Assembly: GCA_964036045.1 (NCBI GenBank)
Contig: OZ038380.1
Location: 125,842,899-125,906,898, forward strand
DNA: 64,000 nucleotides
Direction of reading: 5' to 3'
Origin: Eutreptiella sp. 'Long Island Sound 2002'
Taxonomy: Eukaryota; Euglenozoa; Euglenophyceae; Eutreptiales; Eutreptiaceae
The notes under the pieces: model-generated
Told to the model about the DNA's origin: nothing
Database searches by the model: none
Seen by the model: the letters and a program-made list of their open reading frames with translations, nothing else
Translations under genes and position numbers: made by a program
Shown here: piece after piece, positions 39,385 through 51,200 of the stretch
Numbering within the stretch: the first letter of the stretch is position 1
How the letters are laid out: every line of letters begins with the position of its first letter

Positions 39385-40059
39385 TTGATGTGGATCCATT
39401 GCCCCCGTTGGGACATTCCAAGAGCGATAGCGAAGATTCGCAAGGACCGCTCCAAGGCAGTGCTGGTTGTTCCTATGGGATGCATCGAGGAGGAAAGTAC
39501 CCGACATTGGGTAGTCTCATTGACCAACATGACCTTAAACAAGGTCGTCCTACCGGCTGGAGAGAGTGTCTATCAGGACGCTAAGGGACAGCCTATGCCA
39601 CCCCAGAGATGGCTAACGGAATTCGACTATGTGGATGGGGGCCCTGATCAGGCCGACACCACGGATTTCGTGTGTGTCAACCGCATGATAGCGGAGCCAT
39701 GGCGGCAATGCTTTGCGGTTATCCCTGTTGACATCGGAGAACCGGAGGACCCCTTCACTGAAGAGGAGTTGGATCTGGTTCAGAGGTATATGGATCAGCC
39801 CTTTCACGACTGGGGAAGCCAGCGTGAGGGCAAGGGCTGGGACAAAACCTGGTGGGAAGTGGACTCGTCTCTGGTTCCTATGATGGGCACACCTTCGGAA
39901 GGAGGGTGCTGGACCACTTGTCCAGCCAGGACGAGCCGATCGGGGGTAACCCACCCACCTACGGCGGTCTATTCCGAGGCAAGACCAGAGATGGCCCTTT
40001 GGGCCACCTGGGAAGTCCGCCTGAGCCGAAGCCGAGCGGGGTCGCTACCCCTCAAGTAA
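39385..40059 (+). CDS. Element A domain of unknown function between protease and RT
   Basis: 224 codons. The first ~80 residues (DIPRAIAKIRKDRSKAVLVV followed by a Trp and a GES-type turn) have a counterpart in element B near 57380-57560, at the same place between protease and RT. Pattern: helix, basic residues, a VVVP-like strand, Trp, then L-P-x-G-E-S. Function not known. After about residue 170 the frame loses similarity to anything and probably has shifted. Confidence 0.5.
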   Translation: MMWIHCPRWDIPRAIAKIRKDRSKAVLVVPMGCIEEESTRHWVVSLTNMTLNKVVLPAGESVYQDAKGQPMPPQRWLTEFDYVDGGPDQADTTDFVCVNRMIAEPWRQCFAVIPVDIGEPEDPFTEEELDLVQRYMDQPFHDWGSQREGKGWDKTWWEVDSSLVPMMGTPSEGGCWTTCPARTSRSGVTHPPTAVYSEARPEMALWATWEVRLSRSRAGSLPLK

Positions 40060-40079
40060 GCTCAGTGGTCCAGGTGCCC

Positions 40080-40857
40080 CGAAAAGCCAAGGCGGAGTCC
40101 GATGACTGCCCCAAGATCCAGGCATTGAGGGCCAGGCTGAAGCAGAAGTATGGTGATACCTTCTTCAGCGGAAAGCCTGTGTTTCCCCCACTGGTGCGTG
40201 GACCGTATGGCGAGGCGGAAGATACGACTGAGGCAGGACCCCCGTGTGTATCGGCACCGGGAGTTTGCCCTGAGGGGCGAGAGGAAGGAGGCCATGGAGA
40301 AGATCCTCCGTGACTTCATCCAGAGTGGCTGGCTCGAGCCGTGCCACTCCGAATGGGCCTCTCCGTGCTTCGTCGTCCCCGAGAAGGTGGCCGGTGAGTG
40401 GCGGCTCGTGGTCGACTATCGCGGCCTAAACGCCTAAACGCAGCACGACAGCTATACGCTGCCCCTCATTGAGGACATGCTGCAAAAACAACACCGGCGG
40501 AAGATCTTCACGGTGATTGACCTGAAACATGGTTATCATCAGATGCCTCTCGCCGAGGAGTCCCGTGCCTGCACAGCCATGAGCACCCCACTTGGACCTC
40601 TCCAGTGGAAGGTGATGCCCATGGGCGTTACCAACGGCAATGCGGCTTTTCAGCGGATGCTGGAGAACCTGCTTGAGCCAGTGCGTGACTGTGCGGACCC
40701 CTTCGTGGACGACGTGATCATCGCGTTCCGGGACCCCAGTATGAGCTACGAGGAGCTCCTGGAGGCACACGAGAGGGATAGGACGTCACTCGAGTGCCGG
40801 ACCTTCTGGTTCGGCACAAACTCACGGGCAGCAGTGACAAGGCCATCATTGCGGTAA
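40080..40857 (+). pseudogene. Element A reverse transcriptase
   Basis: Starts in the frame of 39852-40313, shifts near 40210, then shows ERKEAMEKILRDFIQSGWLE, SPCFVVPEKVAGEWRLVVDY and RGLNA, a TAA at 40435-40437, and in the same frame TVIDLKHGYHQMPL (motif A), LQWKVMPMGVTNGNAAFQRM (motif B) and FVDDVIIAF (motif C, catalytic Asp pair intact). It polymerises cDNA from the element RNA. The frame shifts again near 40800 on entering the connection region. Confidence 0.88.
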
Positions 40858-41906
40858 GCGAGGTGGTCCTCCCTGGCCACGTAGTCGGGAACGGGCAGCG
40901 AAAGCCCATACCTGGCAAGGTGGCTGCGATTGAGCACTGGGAAAAGCCCAAGACGGTCTCTGAGCTACGGGCGTATCTGGGGTTCTGCAACTACTACTCG
41001 GGGTATATCAAGATGTATGCCGAGTATGCAGCCCCCATGACGACCATGCTGAAGGGCAGCCGAGAGGAGACCAAGAAGGGGTCCAAGAAGGCTTTGGTCT
41101 GCGATGCTGATTCCGACCGTGCCTTTGAGGGGATGAAGCAGACGCTGCTATCCGCAGTGGGTCTGCACCTCGTGGATCCCGACCGAGGGTTCGTCCTGCG
41201 CACCGACGCTTCCGACTAAGCCGTTGGCGCTGTGTTGGAACAAGTGCTTGACGATGGGAGGCACGTGCCCGTGGCCTTCTGTAGCCGAGTCCTGGCGGAA
41301 GGCCAGAGACGGACGTGGACGCCCTGAGAAAAGGAGGCGTATGCCATCGTCAAGGCTCTCAGGAAATGGGCTGGGTACATAGCCCTCCATCCTGTCACCG
41401 TCTGCACCGACCATCAGAGTCTGCAGTCGTGGCACAAGAAGCACGTGGACACCCCCTCAGGTCCCGCCTCCCGACGGGCAAGATGGCATGAGACCTTGGC
41501 CAAGTTCGACCTTACGGTTGTGTATGTTCCTGGAAAGGACAACACCGTGGCGGACTGTCTCAGCAGGTGGGCCTATCCCGCCAGCAAGGGCATGACGGAT
41601 ATCTCTGCCCATGGCGATGAGGCTGAGACCGCTGGAGCCAAGAGGATCATTGAAATGGAGCGCCTGATGGAGGAGGAGGGTGTTAAATGCTTCGTCGTCA
41701 TAGCTGCGGATGCCCGCCTCGTAACGAGGATGGGCAGAGCGGTCAGAGTACTCGCCCCTGATGGAGCTCAGTCCGACAAGCACCTCTTCCCTGAGTCTTG
41801 CCTCCAGGACGACTGGACCGACGACTACGCCAAGTCCGAGGCCTTTGCGGCCGAGTATAGGGCTGTGACCGACCCTGATGACGGGCAGAAGTGGCCAAAG
41901 AGCTGA
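40794..41906 (+). pseudogene. Element A RT connection and RNase H
   Basis: One frame throughout. The first part has LPGHVVGNGQRKPIPGKVAA and LRAYLGFCNYYSGYIKMYAE, the connection region after the RT palm. RNase H begins FVLRTDASD, meets TAA at 41217-41219, continues AVGAVLEQVLDDG, meets TGA at 41325-41327, then EKEAYAIVKAL, TVCTDHQSLQ and DNTVADCLSR. The Asp, Glu, Asp and Asp residues of RNase H are all present around the stops. The final ~100 residues lead to the integrase linker. Confidence 0.85.
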
Positions 41907-42531
41907 CTGAGGAAGATGGCAAGCTCTACCGGAATGGTAAGCTGCTAGTACCCGAGTCCCGAGTGCTCGAGCTGTGTGAAGCTTGGCACCACCACATGCT
42001 GCACCCAGGGGTCAAGCCCTGGACATGCAGCGCCGGTTTGAGATCGACCAGATCAATCTCTACACCGCGATCAAGAAGGTCAGGAAGGGTTGCTCGGTCT
42101 GTCAGGCCTGCAATCCCGATAACCGGAACGTCAAGGGGGAAGCCCAATGGACCCCGGTTCCTGACCAGCCCATGGAGAGCGTGGCCATGGACGTCTTCTC
42201 CATGCTTGAAGTGCACATTGGCAAGGGGACCTTCGACTGTGTGGTTCTTTGTGTGGATCGCAACAGTGGGTACGTAGTAGCCGTTCCGGCACGGGAAAGG
42301 GGGTTGCTTGCCAAGAAAGTGGCAGTCATGACGATTCGTCATTGGCTGACCGTCTTTGACATCCCCCGCACCATTTGCAGTGACCGAGGGCCCCAGTTTA
42401 CTGGTGGCTGGTTCAAGGCTATGTGTTCCCTCATGGGAATACGTCACGCCAAGAGCGTCGCCTATCTCAGCCGGTCTAACACATCACCAATCTACGTCGG
42501 AACTGGTTTGAGGAGATGTGGCCCGCTCTGA
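41891..42531 (+). pseudogene. Element A integrase, zinc and catalytic core
   Basis: Two frames (from 41891, then from about 41983). The HHCC zinc-binding domain is visible as HHHMLHPG followed by CSVCQAC. The core has VAMDVFSM (first Asp), VDRNSGYVVAVPA and CSDRGPQFTGGWF (second Asp). After VAYLSRSN, where Ty3 integrases have the short stretch with the third catalytic acid (Glu), the frame breaks and the next frame resumes beyond it, so a small deletion has removed the Glu. This protein would have inserted the cDNA. Confidence 0.82.
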
Positions 42532-42899
42532 AGGCCCATCATGACACCCACACTCCGGGTGGTTTGTCCCCTCACCAGATTCTGTTTGGCAGGGACCCCC
42601 TGGGTTGGGGACTTCCCTTGTCTGGTGATGGTATGGCCATGGACGCCAAGGAATTATTCGCGCGGCAAGAGCAAACGGCGCGGGACATCCGCCAGCAGCT
42701 CGAGAAGGAGCATGCTGAGCAACAGAAGTCCGCCCCGAGCTCGACAGCGCAGAAGTTCAGGGTGGGAGACCCGGTGTGGGTGATCAGACCCCGCCCTATG
42801 GGCACCCACCGCACCGAAACCTGGTTCACACCCGGAGAGGTGGTCCGCAGGATTGGTGAGGACACCTACCGCATCAAGGTGGGTCACGGACAGTTCTGA
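42516..42899 (+). pseudogene. Element A integrase C-terminal domain
   Basis: 128 codons: DTHTPGGLSPHQILFGRDPL (the typical block after the integrase core), a Gln/Glu-rich helix, then FRVGDPVWVIRPRP and WFTPGEVVRRIGEDTYRIKV, a GPY/F-like module. A TGA (42897-42899) follows HGQF, but the same frame resumes with ERHESQL, so it is another premature stop. Confidence 0.75.
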
Positions 42900-42923
42900 G
42901 AGCGCCACGAGAGTCAACTCTGT

Positions 42924-43250
42924 GTGCGGGAACCCGACCTCCGTGGCCAACATGTGTCCCTGAACTACGCCGCACATGAGGCTGATTCGGACGACAATTA
43001 TGCGGAGCAGGACGACTATACAGTCGAGAGGATCCTGGCTCAGCGTCCGAACGCCTCGGCACCCGGAGGCCTGGAGTTCAAGGTTCGTTGGCGAGGCTAT
43101 GGGCCGTCCGACGACACCTGGGAACCCGTCTCCTCGTTCGTGCCGCGGATCAATACCCCCTTCATGGACTACATCCGCAAGCACAAGACCAAGACCGATG
43201 TCTCGGACTTGGCAGCACTCACCCGGGCGATTGCAGCCAGGGGCGCCTGA
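42924..43250 (+). CDS. Element A chromodomain
   Basis: 108 codons in frame with the integrase after its TGA. Residues about 33-95 form a chromodomain: YTVERILAQRP, LEFKVRWRGYGPSDDTWEP and a closing helix IRKH. The three aromatic-cage positions appear as Tyr, Trp and Trp/Tyr. In chromoviruses this module binds modified histone tails and directs insertion to heterochromatin. Ends in TGA at 43248-43250. Confidence 0.88.
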   Translation: MREPDLRGQHVSLNYAAHEADSDDNYAEQDDYTVERILAQRPNASAPGGLEFKVRWRGYGPSDDTWEPVSSFVPRINTPFMDYIRKHKTKTDVSDLAALTRAIAARGA

Positions 43251-44764
43251 TCATCGCCCTGAGCTCTCCCCTGATGCAGTTTGAGCGCTTGTGTGGTGGA
43301 CGGATCGTCCCTCACTTGCTTGCTCTCTTACATCTTTCGGTGACCTGCCATCAGAGGGGCCATATACCCCCCCCTGCTGAATCCAGGGGAGGATGACCCC
43401 TCTCTTAAACTTTTATTCGTCACTCCCCGCCTGCTGAATCCTTGGGAAACCAGGTAGGGTGACTGACCTTAACGTTTTCTGAGCTCTTAGGGCTTTAAAG
43501 CGCATACGACGTTGCGCAACGGATGCCGCTGTCATCGGCATTGCGATTTTTTGGTGTGTGGTCTGGTCCCATGGCACTTGCGGGATCCAGACCAGTCTAC
43601 GCGTGTCTGCAGACTATATATGGCCTGGACTCAGGCGTTTTATTGTCCACCCTCCTGCATATGCCTTATTCTAACCGGGGCGTGGTTTGGCACTCTGTTC
43701 AGAGTGTGTTTACACCCCTCTTACCCCGCCTTCTGCTTATTTTTCTGTCCCCCAGGATATGTGCATCTGTATGTTAAGTCTCGTCAGCCCATCACAGAAG
43801 GATGGACTGTTTTTCACCACGAGGGGATGCGACTCGCAATACAAGGGCGCCTTGAGTCGCCGTATACAGGTTCTTACATGAGGTCCAGCCTGGACCAGTA
43901 CCTAAGTACAGATTCATCTGTTTGAGTGCCTGTGATACCGTGTGCCCTAGTTGCTGTGATGTGCTGAGATCCTGATGGCGCCAGGCGGGAAGCCCAGTTG
44001 CCTGAATGCACTCCCAGCGGTCCGCCACTGTCAGTCCCAGTGTGAGCCTACGGACTCGCAGACGCACTTGCAGTCGGGTGGCGGCCTCCGGTGCTCCTGA
44101 CCTCGGTCAGTCTGCCTGGGAAACTGGTGGTTTGAGGAGTCGACGCCTCCGCCCACACTGCATGGGGACTCCCTCATGTATGGCCTTCGTGGTAATAGGG
44201 CGAGGGAAAAGACGGCCTTGATGCCCGATCCCTTAAGGAGGAGCTCGTTCGGCTGTACCACTCTGGACTCGTGTCGTGGATATGGACATGGTGCACCTGG
44301 GGAAGGACCCGTGGGGACTCTCCCCCAGCCGGCGGGCCTTGGGAAGCTTGGGGTAGCCTGATGGATCTTTGTGGTCGCTTTCGACCTGTGGGACCACCTC
44401 GGTCGTCGTGTGACGCCTATGTTGGCCGTGTATGCCACTGCCACTGTGGTAGTGACCGTAGCAGCTGGCACCTGGTGCGCCTGGTATGGGTTAACGGGTC
44501 CTTTGGATGCCGAACAATCGTTGCCAGGACCCGGGACTTGATACTTGATACTGTACTTGCAGTTACTAACAGCTATAGCACCGTACCTGTCTTACTGTGG
44601 GATTTGGGCGGCCTAACCTGCGAATCAGCCTGAAGTGAGGATGTGACACCCCCCTCCCCCCCCTTCAGAGGATGGTCCTGCGTACCCGCTGCCATGCTTG
44701 GGTGTTATCGAGCCCCCCCGAGGGTTTGCTCTAAGGAGGGGGGTGAAGCGGTACCCAGTCTCCG
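43251..44764. other. Element A 3' non-coding region
   Basis: No supported gene. Its last ~520 bases (44247-44764) are repeated at 47742-48259 as part of the tandem duplication. Pyrimidine-rich start and several C-runs. Confidence 0.7.
44733..44743 (+). promoter_or_regulatory. Candidate polypurine tract of element A
   Basis: AAGGAGGGGGG, purine only, about 20 bases upstream of the 3' LTR start; duplicated at 48228-48238. A Ty3 polypurine tract normally touches the LTR, so either the LTR starts about 20 bases earlier than I placed it or another tract is used. Confidence 0.5.
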
Positions 44765-47741
44765 TGTGCCCACTAACCCCATGTACGGAGGGGGAGACGC
44801 CCGGTGAAGCCCGGTGAGAGCCCGGCAGGAGCGTGTCCCTTGCCGTAAAGCCCCCGTGGCGGCATTCCGGCCACTTGGGGCATGTTACCATGTAACGGCA
44901 AACTGCCATTTGCCGGTATCTTACTACTACACGCCAATCTGCCCCGCACCGCCTTCAGCTGTCGATTCGGCAGCCTAACCCTAACAACAGATGTAGGTAA
45001 GACGTGTTTGTGTGAGAGATCTGGGCATTTCAGCTATTAGCGGCCGCATCGGCAACCGATGCGTCGCGCGCTGAGATTTACACATCAGAATATCAGGAAT
45101 CAACAGGGTTTTATTTTCATATTGTTTCCGTAAATTTTCACGCTTCCGTTCTGATAATCAATGTTTTGACTGCTGGCGGTTGGCTCGCGACTTTAGCGTA
45201 ACCGCCAGTTTAACTGTCATTTACAGACATTTTAGCGCAATCCGTGACGAAGACTCTAAAGTCTTCAGGAATTGCATTGATGCATCTGCAATTTTCACAT
45301 TGTACACTCGAAACCTTAATCCGAATTTTTCAGGATGTGGAAATCGGATTTTCGACCTCGACATCCCCGCACTCGATTTGACCTCTTTCGAGTGGACCTA
45401 CGTGCTTCCCTCTGCACGAATCAACTTTTCTTTTGTCTTGCCCTCCATTTGTCTTAGAGATATGGGCAAAGCAAAGTTGATTCGTGAGGCCACTTGTGAG
45501 GGTCATATCTCGTGCTGCTTGCGGGGAATGACAAAAAGAAAGCATGAGATGTATTCACAATACTCCTGACGTAATTTAGGAGGCTTTATACGCCTTGCGT
45601 CTCCACACGTGCGCGCTAGCGTAATGGATCATGGTCAAGAGGGTAGAGTTTGCGTTCTAACTCTTTGGCCATGATATTGCGTGCGTTAAGATAACTTTTG
45701 AGTGTAGCGCGCGAGTGTTGGTGTTGCATAGGAACTTTCATTGAGTTCCTATGAGCGATTGACACAAGGTTATGCCCTTGGAGGGGCATAACATATCGTG
45801 GGGGGAGCTACCCTTTTGGGCAGTATGTCGTATGTGCCATGTGTCTTATTGCGTGCCCATTTGGCGGGTTTGGCTAAGAGCGATACACCCACCAATGGAC
45901 CTCATATTGCATGAGGCCCTTCCTTATACTCCCCACGATCAATTGCGAGCCTAACCTTTGTGGAGGGAAGCTTGTGTGGCGATCCCAAAGCGATGCGTTG
46001 GGAGCAAGGTGTATGTTTTGCAATTTTCCATATTTTCATGTGCCCAACTGGGAAGTAGCGCTCGTGACCTTTCAAAGCGCCTGAAGTGGAGCACATATGT
46101 GGAATCAGAGGTCATTGGTGTCAAGTCATTGTGTTTAGAAGGATTGGTCGATTACTCAATCCAAACCGAAGATATTATAATATATTTGTGCGCCTTTCAA
46201 GGCACTTTTGGGTGTTTTTTCGCCAACATTGCTGTTTTTTGCCCGTCATGATGTCAAGTGGCGACCGTGTATCTCAACGTTGCGCTCAATTGACATCATG
46301 ACCCAAGTATGTTTTGAGGGTACATATTCCGGTGCCCAACATATCTTGGACCCGGCGAATAACTCCTTGACCTTGGCATACTGTGGCCGCCATGTTGGCG
46401 ATTTGGGACTATCCGGAATCATGGGCTCACTTGGCGACCCTGCCATTCCCAAAACGGGAGGAGTGTGGCGACGCCCAAAAGATATGTTGGACACATATGA
46501 CTTGATACCAATCCTATGGCACACTCCGGTCCAAGTCGGGCATGTGCCTCATTTGCCCCAACCATGAGTGTGCGCATTTTCGTCCATTTTGAGCAATTTT
46601 CCACATTTTCTGCCCGCCGTGCACCATGTTCAGCCTCCTCGTGCACGCCAGACGCATGGACCGATGGACCATATATGACATGGGTGATATGGACATTGGT
46701 CCCCATGACTCGCACACCACGTGGGCGAGGCGGAGCAACCGTCGTTAGGGTGCTAGCCCAAAGTGAGTGTGGGAAATTTTGCCATTTTGGCATTTGTGGA
46801 CACAATTGGGATTGTCACCACGCCAGGTGGCATGCAGATCTTTGAGTGCCAAACTCATGGAAGTCTCGGTTGGACTCCAGGTAAATCGCGTATGGAGTGG
46901 CAGATCCGATCTCTAAGCTGGCGTGGAGATATACTATTGGGAGCACCCCCGAATTTTGGCTCATTTCGAGCAGCCAAAATGACCCCCTTTTGGGACCCCA
47001 ATTTCACCCCCCGTGTGGTCAATTGGCGGCCCCATATCTCTTTGCCCACAGGGAGCCCAGACTGAATCTTAGGTTGTACACTCAGATATCAGTCCTAGGT
47101 CCTGCCTCCTATCCTGTGAGCGATTGGCCTTGCCCTGGCCGGGCGAGCCACGCGTGGGAATGACGCCGATTTTGGTGATTTTGGCATCATGACCCCACTT
47201 GACGAACCCGTGGTGCCCTGATGCCAGAACCTCAGGGGGAACCAGGTGGGGTGAAGGTCCCAGTGAGTTCGTACCCGAAGGGCATAGGGTCAATTGCCTC
47301 GTCCCTACCTCTGGCAGGTCCGGACAAGGGGTCAATTTTGTAGATTTTTGAGCTAATATCAGTTTGGGCTGAAACAGCCCATTTTCAGCTACCAACTCTT
47401 GGGGGAAATTGGCGGGGCCATATCTCTGGCGCAGAGTGGAGTTGGGACCAGCCTTTGTGGGAGCATGCAGAGCGACTGTCGAGTGGCTATGGAGGCCCTT
47501 GGTTCCCAGGAACTCGCCTGTGGCTGGGCGGGACACCGCCCCTATTGGCAGGGTTTCAGGGTCCGGACTGAGCAGGGCATGGGTTGTGTTTGAGCCCCCG
47601 CCCCCACCAGCCACTGAGAGGGTCGGACCTGGGATTGGGATGTGTGTTGGGACTGAGAATCTATTGTCCTGTGATGCCCTTACCCCAGTCCAGTCCTAAC
47701 CCCATGTCTACATATCCTGATGTGTTGCTGTACATACTTTT
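44765..47741 (+). repeat. Truncated 3' LTR copy of element A
   Basis: Same start TGTGCCCACTAACCCC as the 5' LTR. Lacks the last ~150 bases because it is cut at the duplication junction. Confidence 0.9.
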
Positions 47742-48259
47742 GTTCGGCTGTACCACTCTGGACTCGTGTCGTGGATATGGACATGGTGCACCTGGGGAAG
47801 GACCCGTGGGGACTCTCCCCCAGCCGGCGGGCCTTGGGAAGCTTGGGGTAGCCTGATGGATCTTTGTGGTCGCTTTCGACCTGTGGGACCACCTCGGTCG
47901 TCGTGTGACGCCTATGTTGGCCGTGTATGCCACTGCCACTGTGGTAGTGACCGTAGCAGCTGGCACCTGGTGCGCCTGGTATGGGTTAACGGGTCCTTTG
48001 GATGCCGAACAATCGTTGCCAGGACCCGGGACTTGATACTTGATACTGTACTTGCAGTTACTAACAGCTATAGCACCGTACCTGTCTTACTGTGGGATTT
48101 GGGCGGCCTAACCTGCGAATCAGCCTGAAGTGAGGATGTGACACCCCCCTCCCCCCCCTTCAGAGGATGGTCCTGCGTACCCGCTGCCATGCTTGGGTGT
48201 TCTCGAGCCCCCCCGAGGGTTTGCTCTAAGGAGGGGGGTGAAGCGGTACCCAGTCTCCG

Positions 48260-51200
48260 TGTGCCCACTAACCCCATGTACGGAGGGGGAGACGCCAGGT
48301 GAAGCCCGGTGAGAGCCCGGCAGGAGCGTGTCCCTTGCCGTAAAGCCCCCGTGGCGGCATTCCGGCCACTTGGGGCATGTTACCATGTAACGGCAAACTG
48401 CCATTTGCCGGTATCTTACTACTACACGCCAATCTGCCCCGCACCGCCTTCGGCTGTCGATTCGGCAGCCTAACCCTAACAACAGATGTAGGTAAGACGT
48501 GTTTGTGTGAGAGATCTGGGCATTTCAGCTATTAGCGGCCGCATCGGCAACCGATGCGTCGCGCGCTGAGATTTACACATCAGAATATCAGGAATCAACA
48601 GGGTTTTATTTTCATATTGTTTCCGTAAATTTTCACGCTTCCGTTCTGATAATCAATGTTTTGACTGCTGGCGGTTGGCTCGCGACTTTAGCGTAACCGC
48701 CAGTTTAACTGTCATTTACAGACATTTTAGCGCAATCCGTGACGAAGACTCTAAAGTCTTCAGGAATTGCATTGATGCATCTGCAATTTTCACATTGTAC
48801 ACTCGAAACCTTAATCCGAATTTTTCAGGATGTGGAAATCGGATTTTCGACCTCGACATCCCCGCACTCGATTTGACCTCTTTCGAGTGGACCTACGTGC
48901 TTCCCTCTGCACGAATCAACTTTTCTTTTGTCTTGCCCTCCATTTGTCTTAGAGATATGGGCAAAGCAAAGTTGATTCGTGAGGCCACTTGTGAGGGTCA
49001 TATCTCGTGCTGCTTGCGGGGAATGACAATAAGAAAGCATGAGATGTATTCACAATACTCCTGACGTAATTTAGGAGGCTTTATACGCCTTGCGTCTCCA
49101 CACGTGCGCGCTAGCGTAATGGATCATGGTCAAGAGGGTAGAGTTTGCGTTCTAACTCTTTGGCCATGATATTGCGTGCGTTAAGATAACTTTTGAGTGT
49201 AGCGCGCGAGTGTTGGTGTTGCATAGGAACTTTCATTGAGTTCCTATGAGCGATTGACACAAGGTTATGCCCTTGGAGGGGCATAACATATCGTGGGGGG
49301 AGCTACCCTTTTGGGCAGTATGTCGTATGTGCCATGTGTCTTATTGCGTGCCCATTTGGCGGGTTTGGCTAAGAGCGATACACCCACCAATGGACCTCAT
49401 TATGCACGAGGCCCTTCCTTATACTCCCCACGATCAATTGCGAGCCTAACCTTCGTGGAGGGAAGCTTGTGTGGCGATCCCAAAGCGATGCGTTGGGAGC
49501 AAGGTGTATGTTTTGCAATTTTCCATATTTTCATGTGCCCAACTGGGAAGTAGCGCTCGTGACCTTTCAAAGCGCCTGAAGTGGAGCACATATGTGGAAT
49601 CAGAGGTCATTGGTGTCAAGTCATTGTGTTTAGAAGGATTGGTCGATTACTCAATCCAAACCGAAGATATTATAATATATTTGTGCGCCTTTCAAGGCAC
49701 TTTTGGGTGTTTTTTCGCCAACATTGCTGTTTTTTGCCCGTCATGATGTCAAGTGGCGACCGTGTATCTCAACGTTGCGCTCAATTGACATCATGACCCA
49801 AGTATGTTTTGAGGGTACATATTCCGGTGCCCAACATATCTTGGACCCGGCGAATAACTCCTTGACCTTGGCATACTGTGGCCGCCATGTTGGCGATTTG
49901 GGACTATCCGGAATCATGGGCTCACTTGGCGACCCTGCCATTCCCAAAACGGGAGGAGTGTGGCGACGCCCAAAAGATATGTTGGACACATATGACTTGA
50001 TACCAATCCTATGGCACACTCCGGTCCAAGTCGGGCATGTGCCTCATTTGCCCCAACCATGAGTGTGCGCATTTTCGTCCATTTTGAGCAATTTTCCACA
50101 TTTTCTGCCCGCCGTGCACCATGTTCAGCCTCCTCGTGCACGCCAGACGCATGGACCGATGGACCATATATGACATGGGTGATATGGACATTGGTCCCCA
50201 TGACTCGCACACCACGTGGGCGAGGCGGAGCAACCGTCGTTAGGGTGCTAGCCCAAAGTGAGTGTGGGAAATTTTGCCATTTTGGCATTTGTGGACCCAA
50301 TTGGGATTGTCACCACGCCAGGTGGCATGCAGATCTTTGAGTGCCAAACTCATGGAAGTCTCGGTTGGACTCCAGGTAAATCGCGTATGGAGTGGCAGAT
50401 CCGATCTCTAAGCTGGCGTGGAGATATACTATTGGGAGCACCCCCGAATTTTGGCTCATTTCGAGCAGCCAAAATGACCCCCTTTTGGGACCCCAATTTC
50501 ACCCCCCGTGTGGTCAATTGGCGGCCCCATATCTCTTTGCCCACAGGGAGCCCAGACTGAATCTTAGGTTGTACACTCAGATATCAGTCCTAGGTCCTGC
50601 CTCCTATCCTGTGAGCGATTGGCCTTGCCCTGGCCGGGCGAGCCACGCGTGGGAATGACGCCCATTTTGGTGATTTTGGCATCATGACCCCACTTGACGA
50701 ACCCGTGGTGCCCTGATGCCAGAACCTCAGGGGGAACCAGGTGGGGTGAAGGTCCCAGTGAGTAGGGCATAGGGTCAATTGCCTCGTCCCTACCTCTGGC
50801 AGGTGCGGACAAGGGGTCAATTTTGTAGATTTTTGAGCTAATATCAGTTTGGGCTGAAACAGCCCATTTTCAGCTACCAACTCTTGGGGGAAATTGGCGG
50901 GGCCATATCTCTGGCGCAGAGTGGAGTTGGGACCAGCCTTTGTGGGAGCATGCAGAGCGACTGTCGGGTGGCTATGGAGGCCCTTGGTTCCCAGGAACTC
51001 GCCTGTGGCTGGGCGGGACACCTCCCCTATTGGCAGGGTTTCAGGGTCCGGACTGAGCAGGGCATGGGTTGTGTTTGAGCCCCCGCCCCCACCAGCCACT
51101 GAGAGGGTCGGACCTGGGATTGGGATGTGTGTTGGGACTGAGAATCTATTGTCCTGTGATGCCCTTACCCCAGTCCAGTCCTAACCCCATGTCTACATAT

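Noticed and set aside
45180-45569. 129-codon open frame in the element A LTR, also present at 48675-49064
   Set aside because: The 5' LTR copy has a TGA in the matching frame, the product shows no domain, and near-identity of the two 3' copies reflects recent duplication and not selection.
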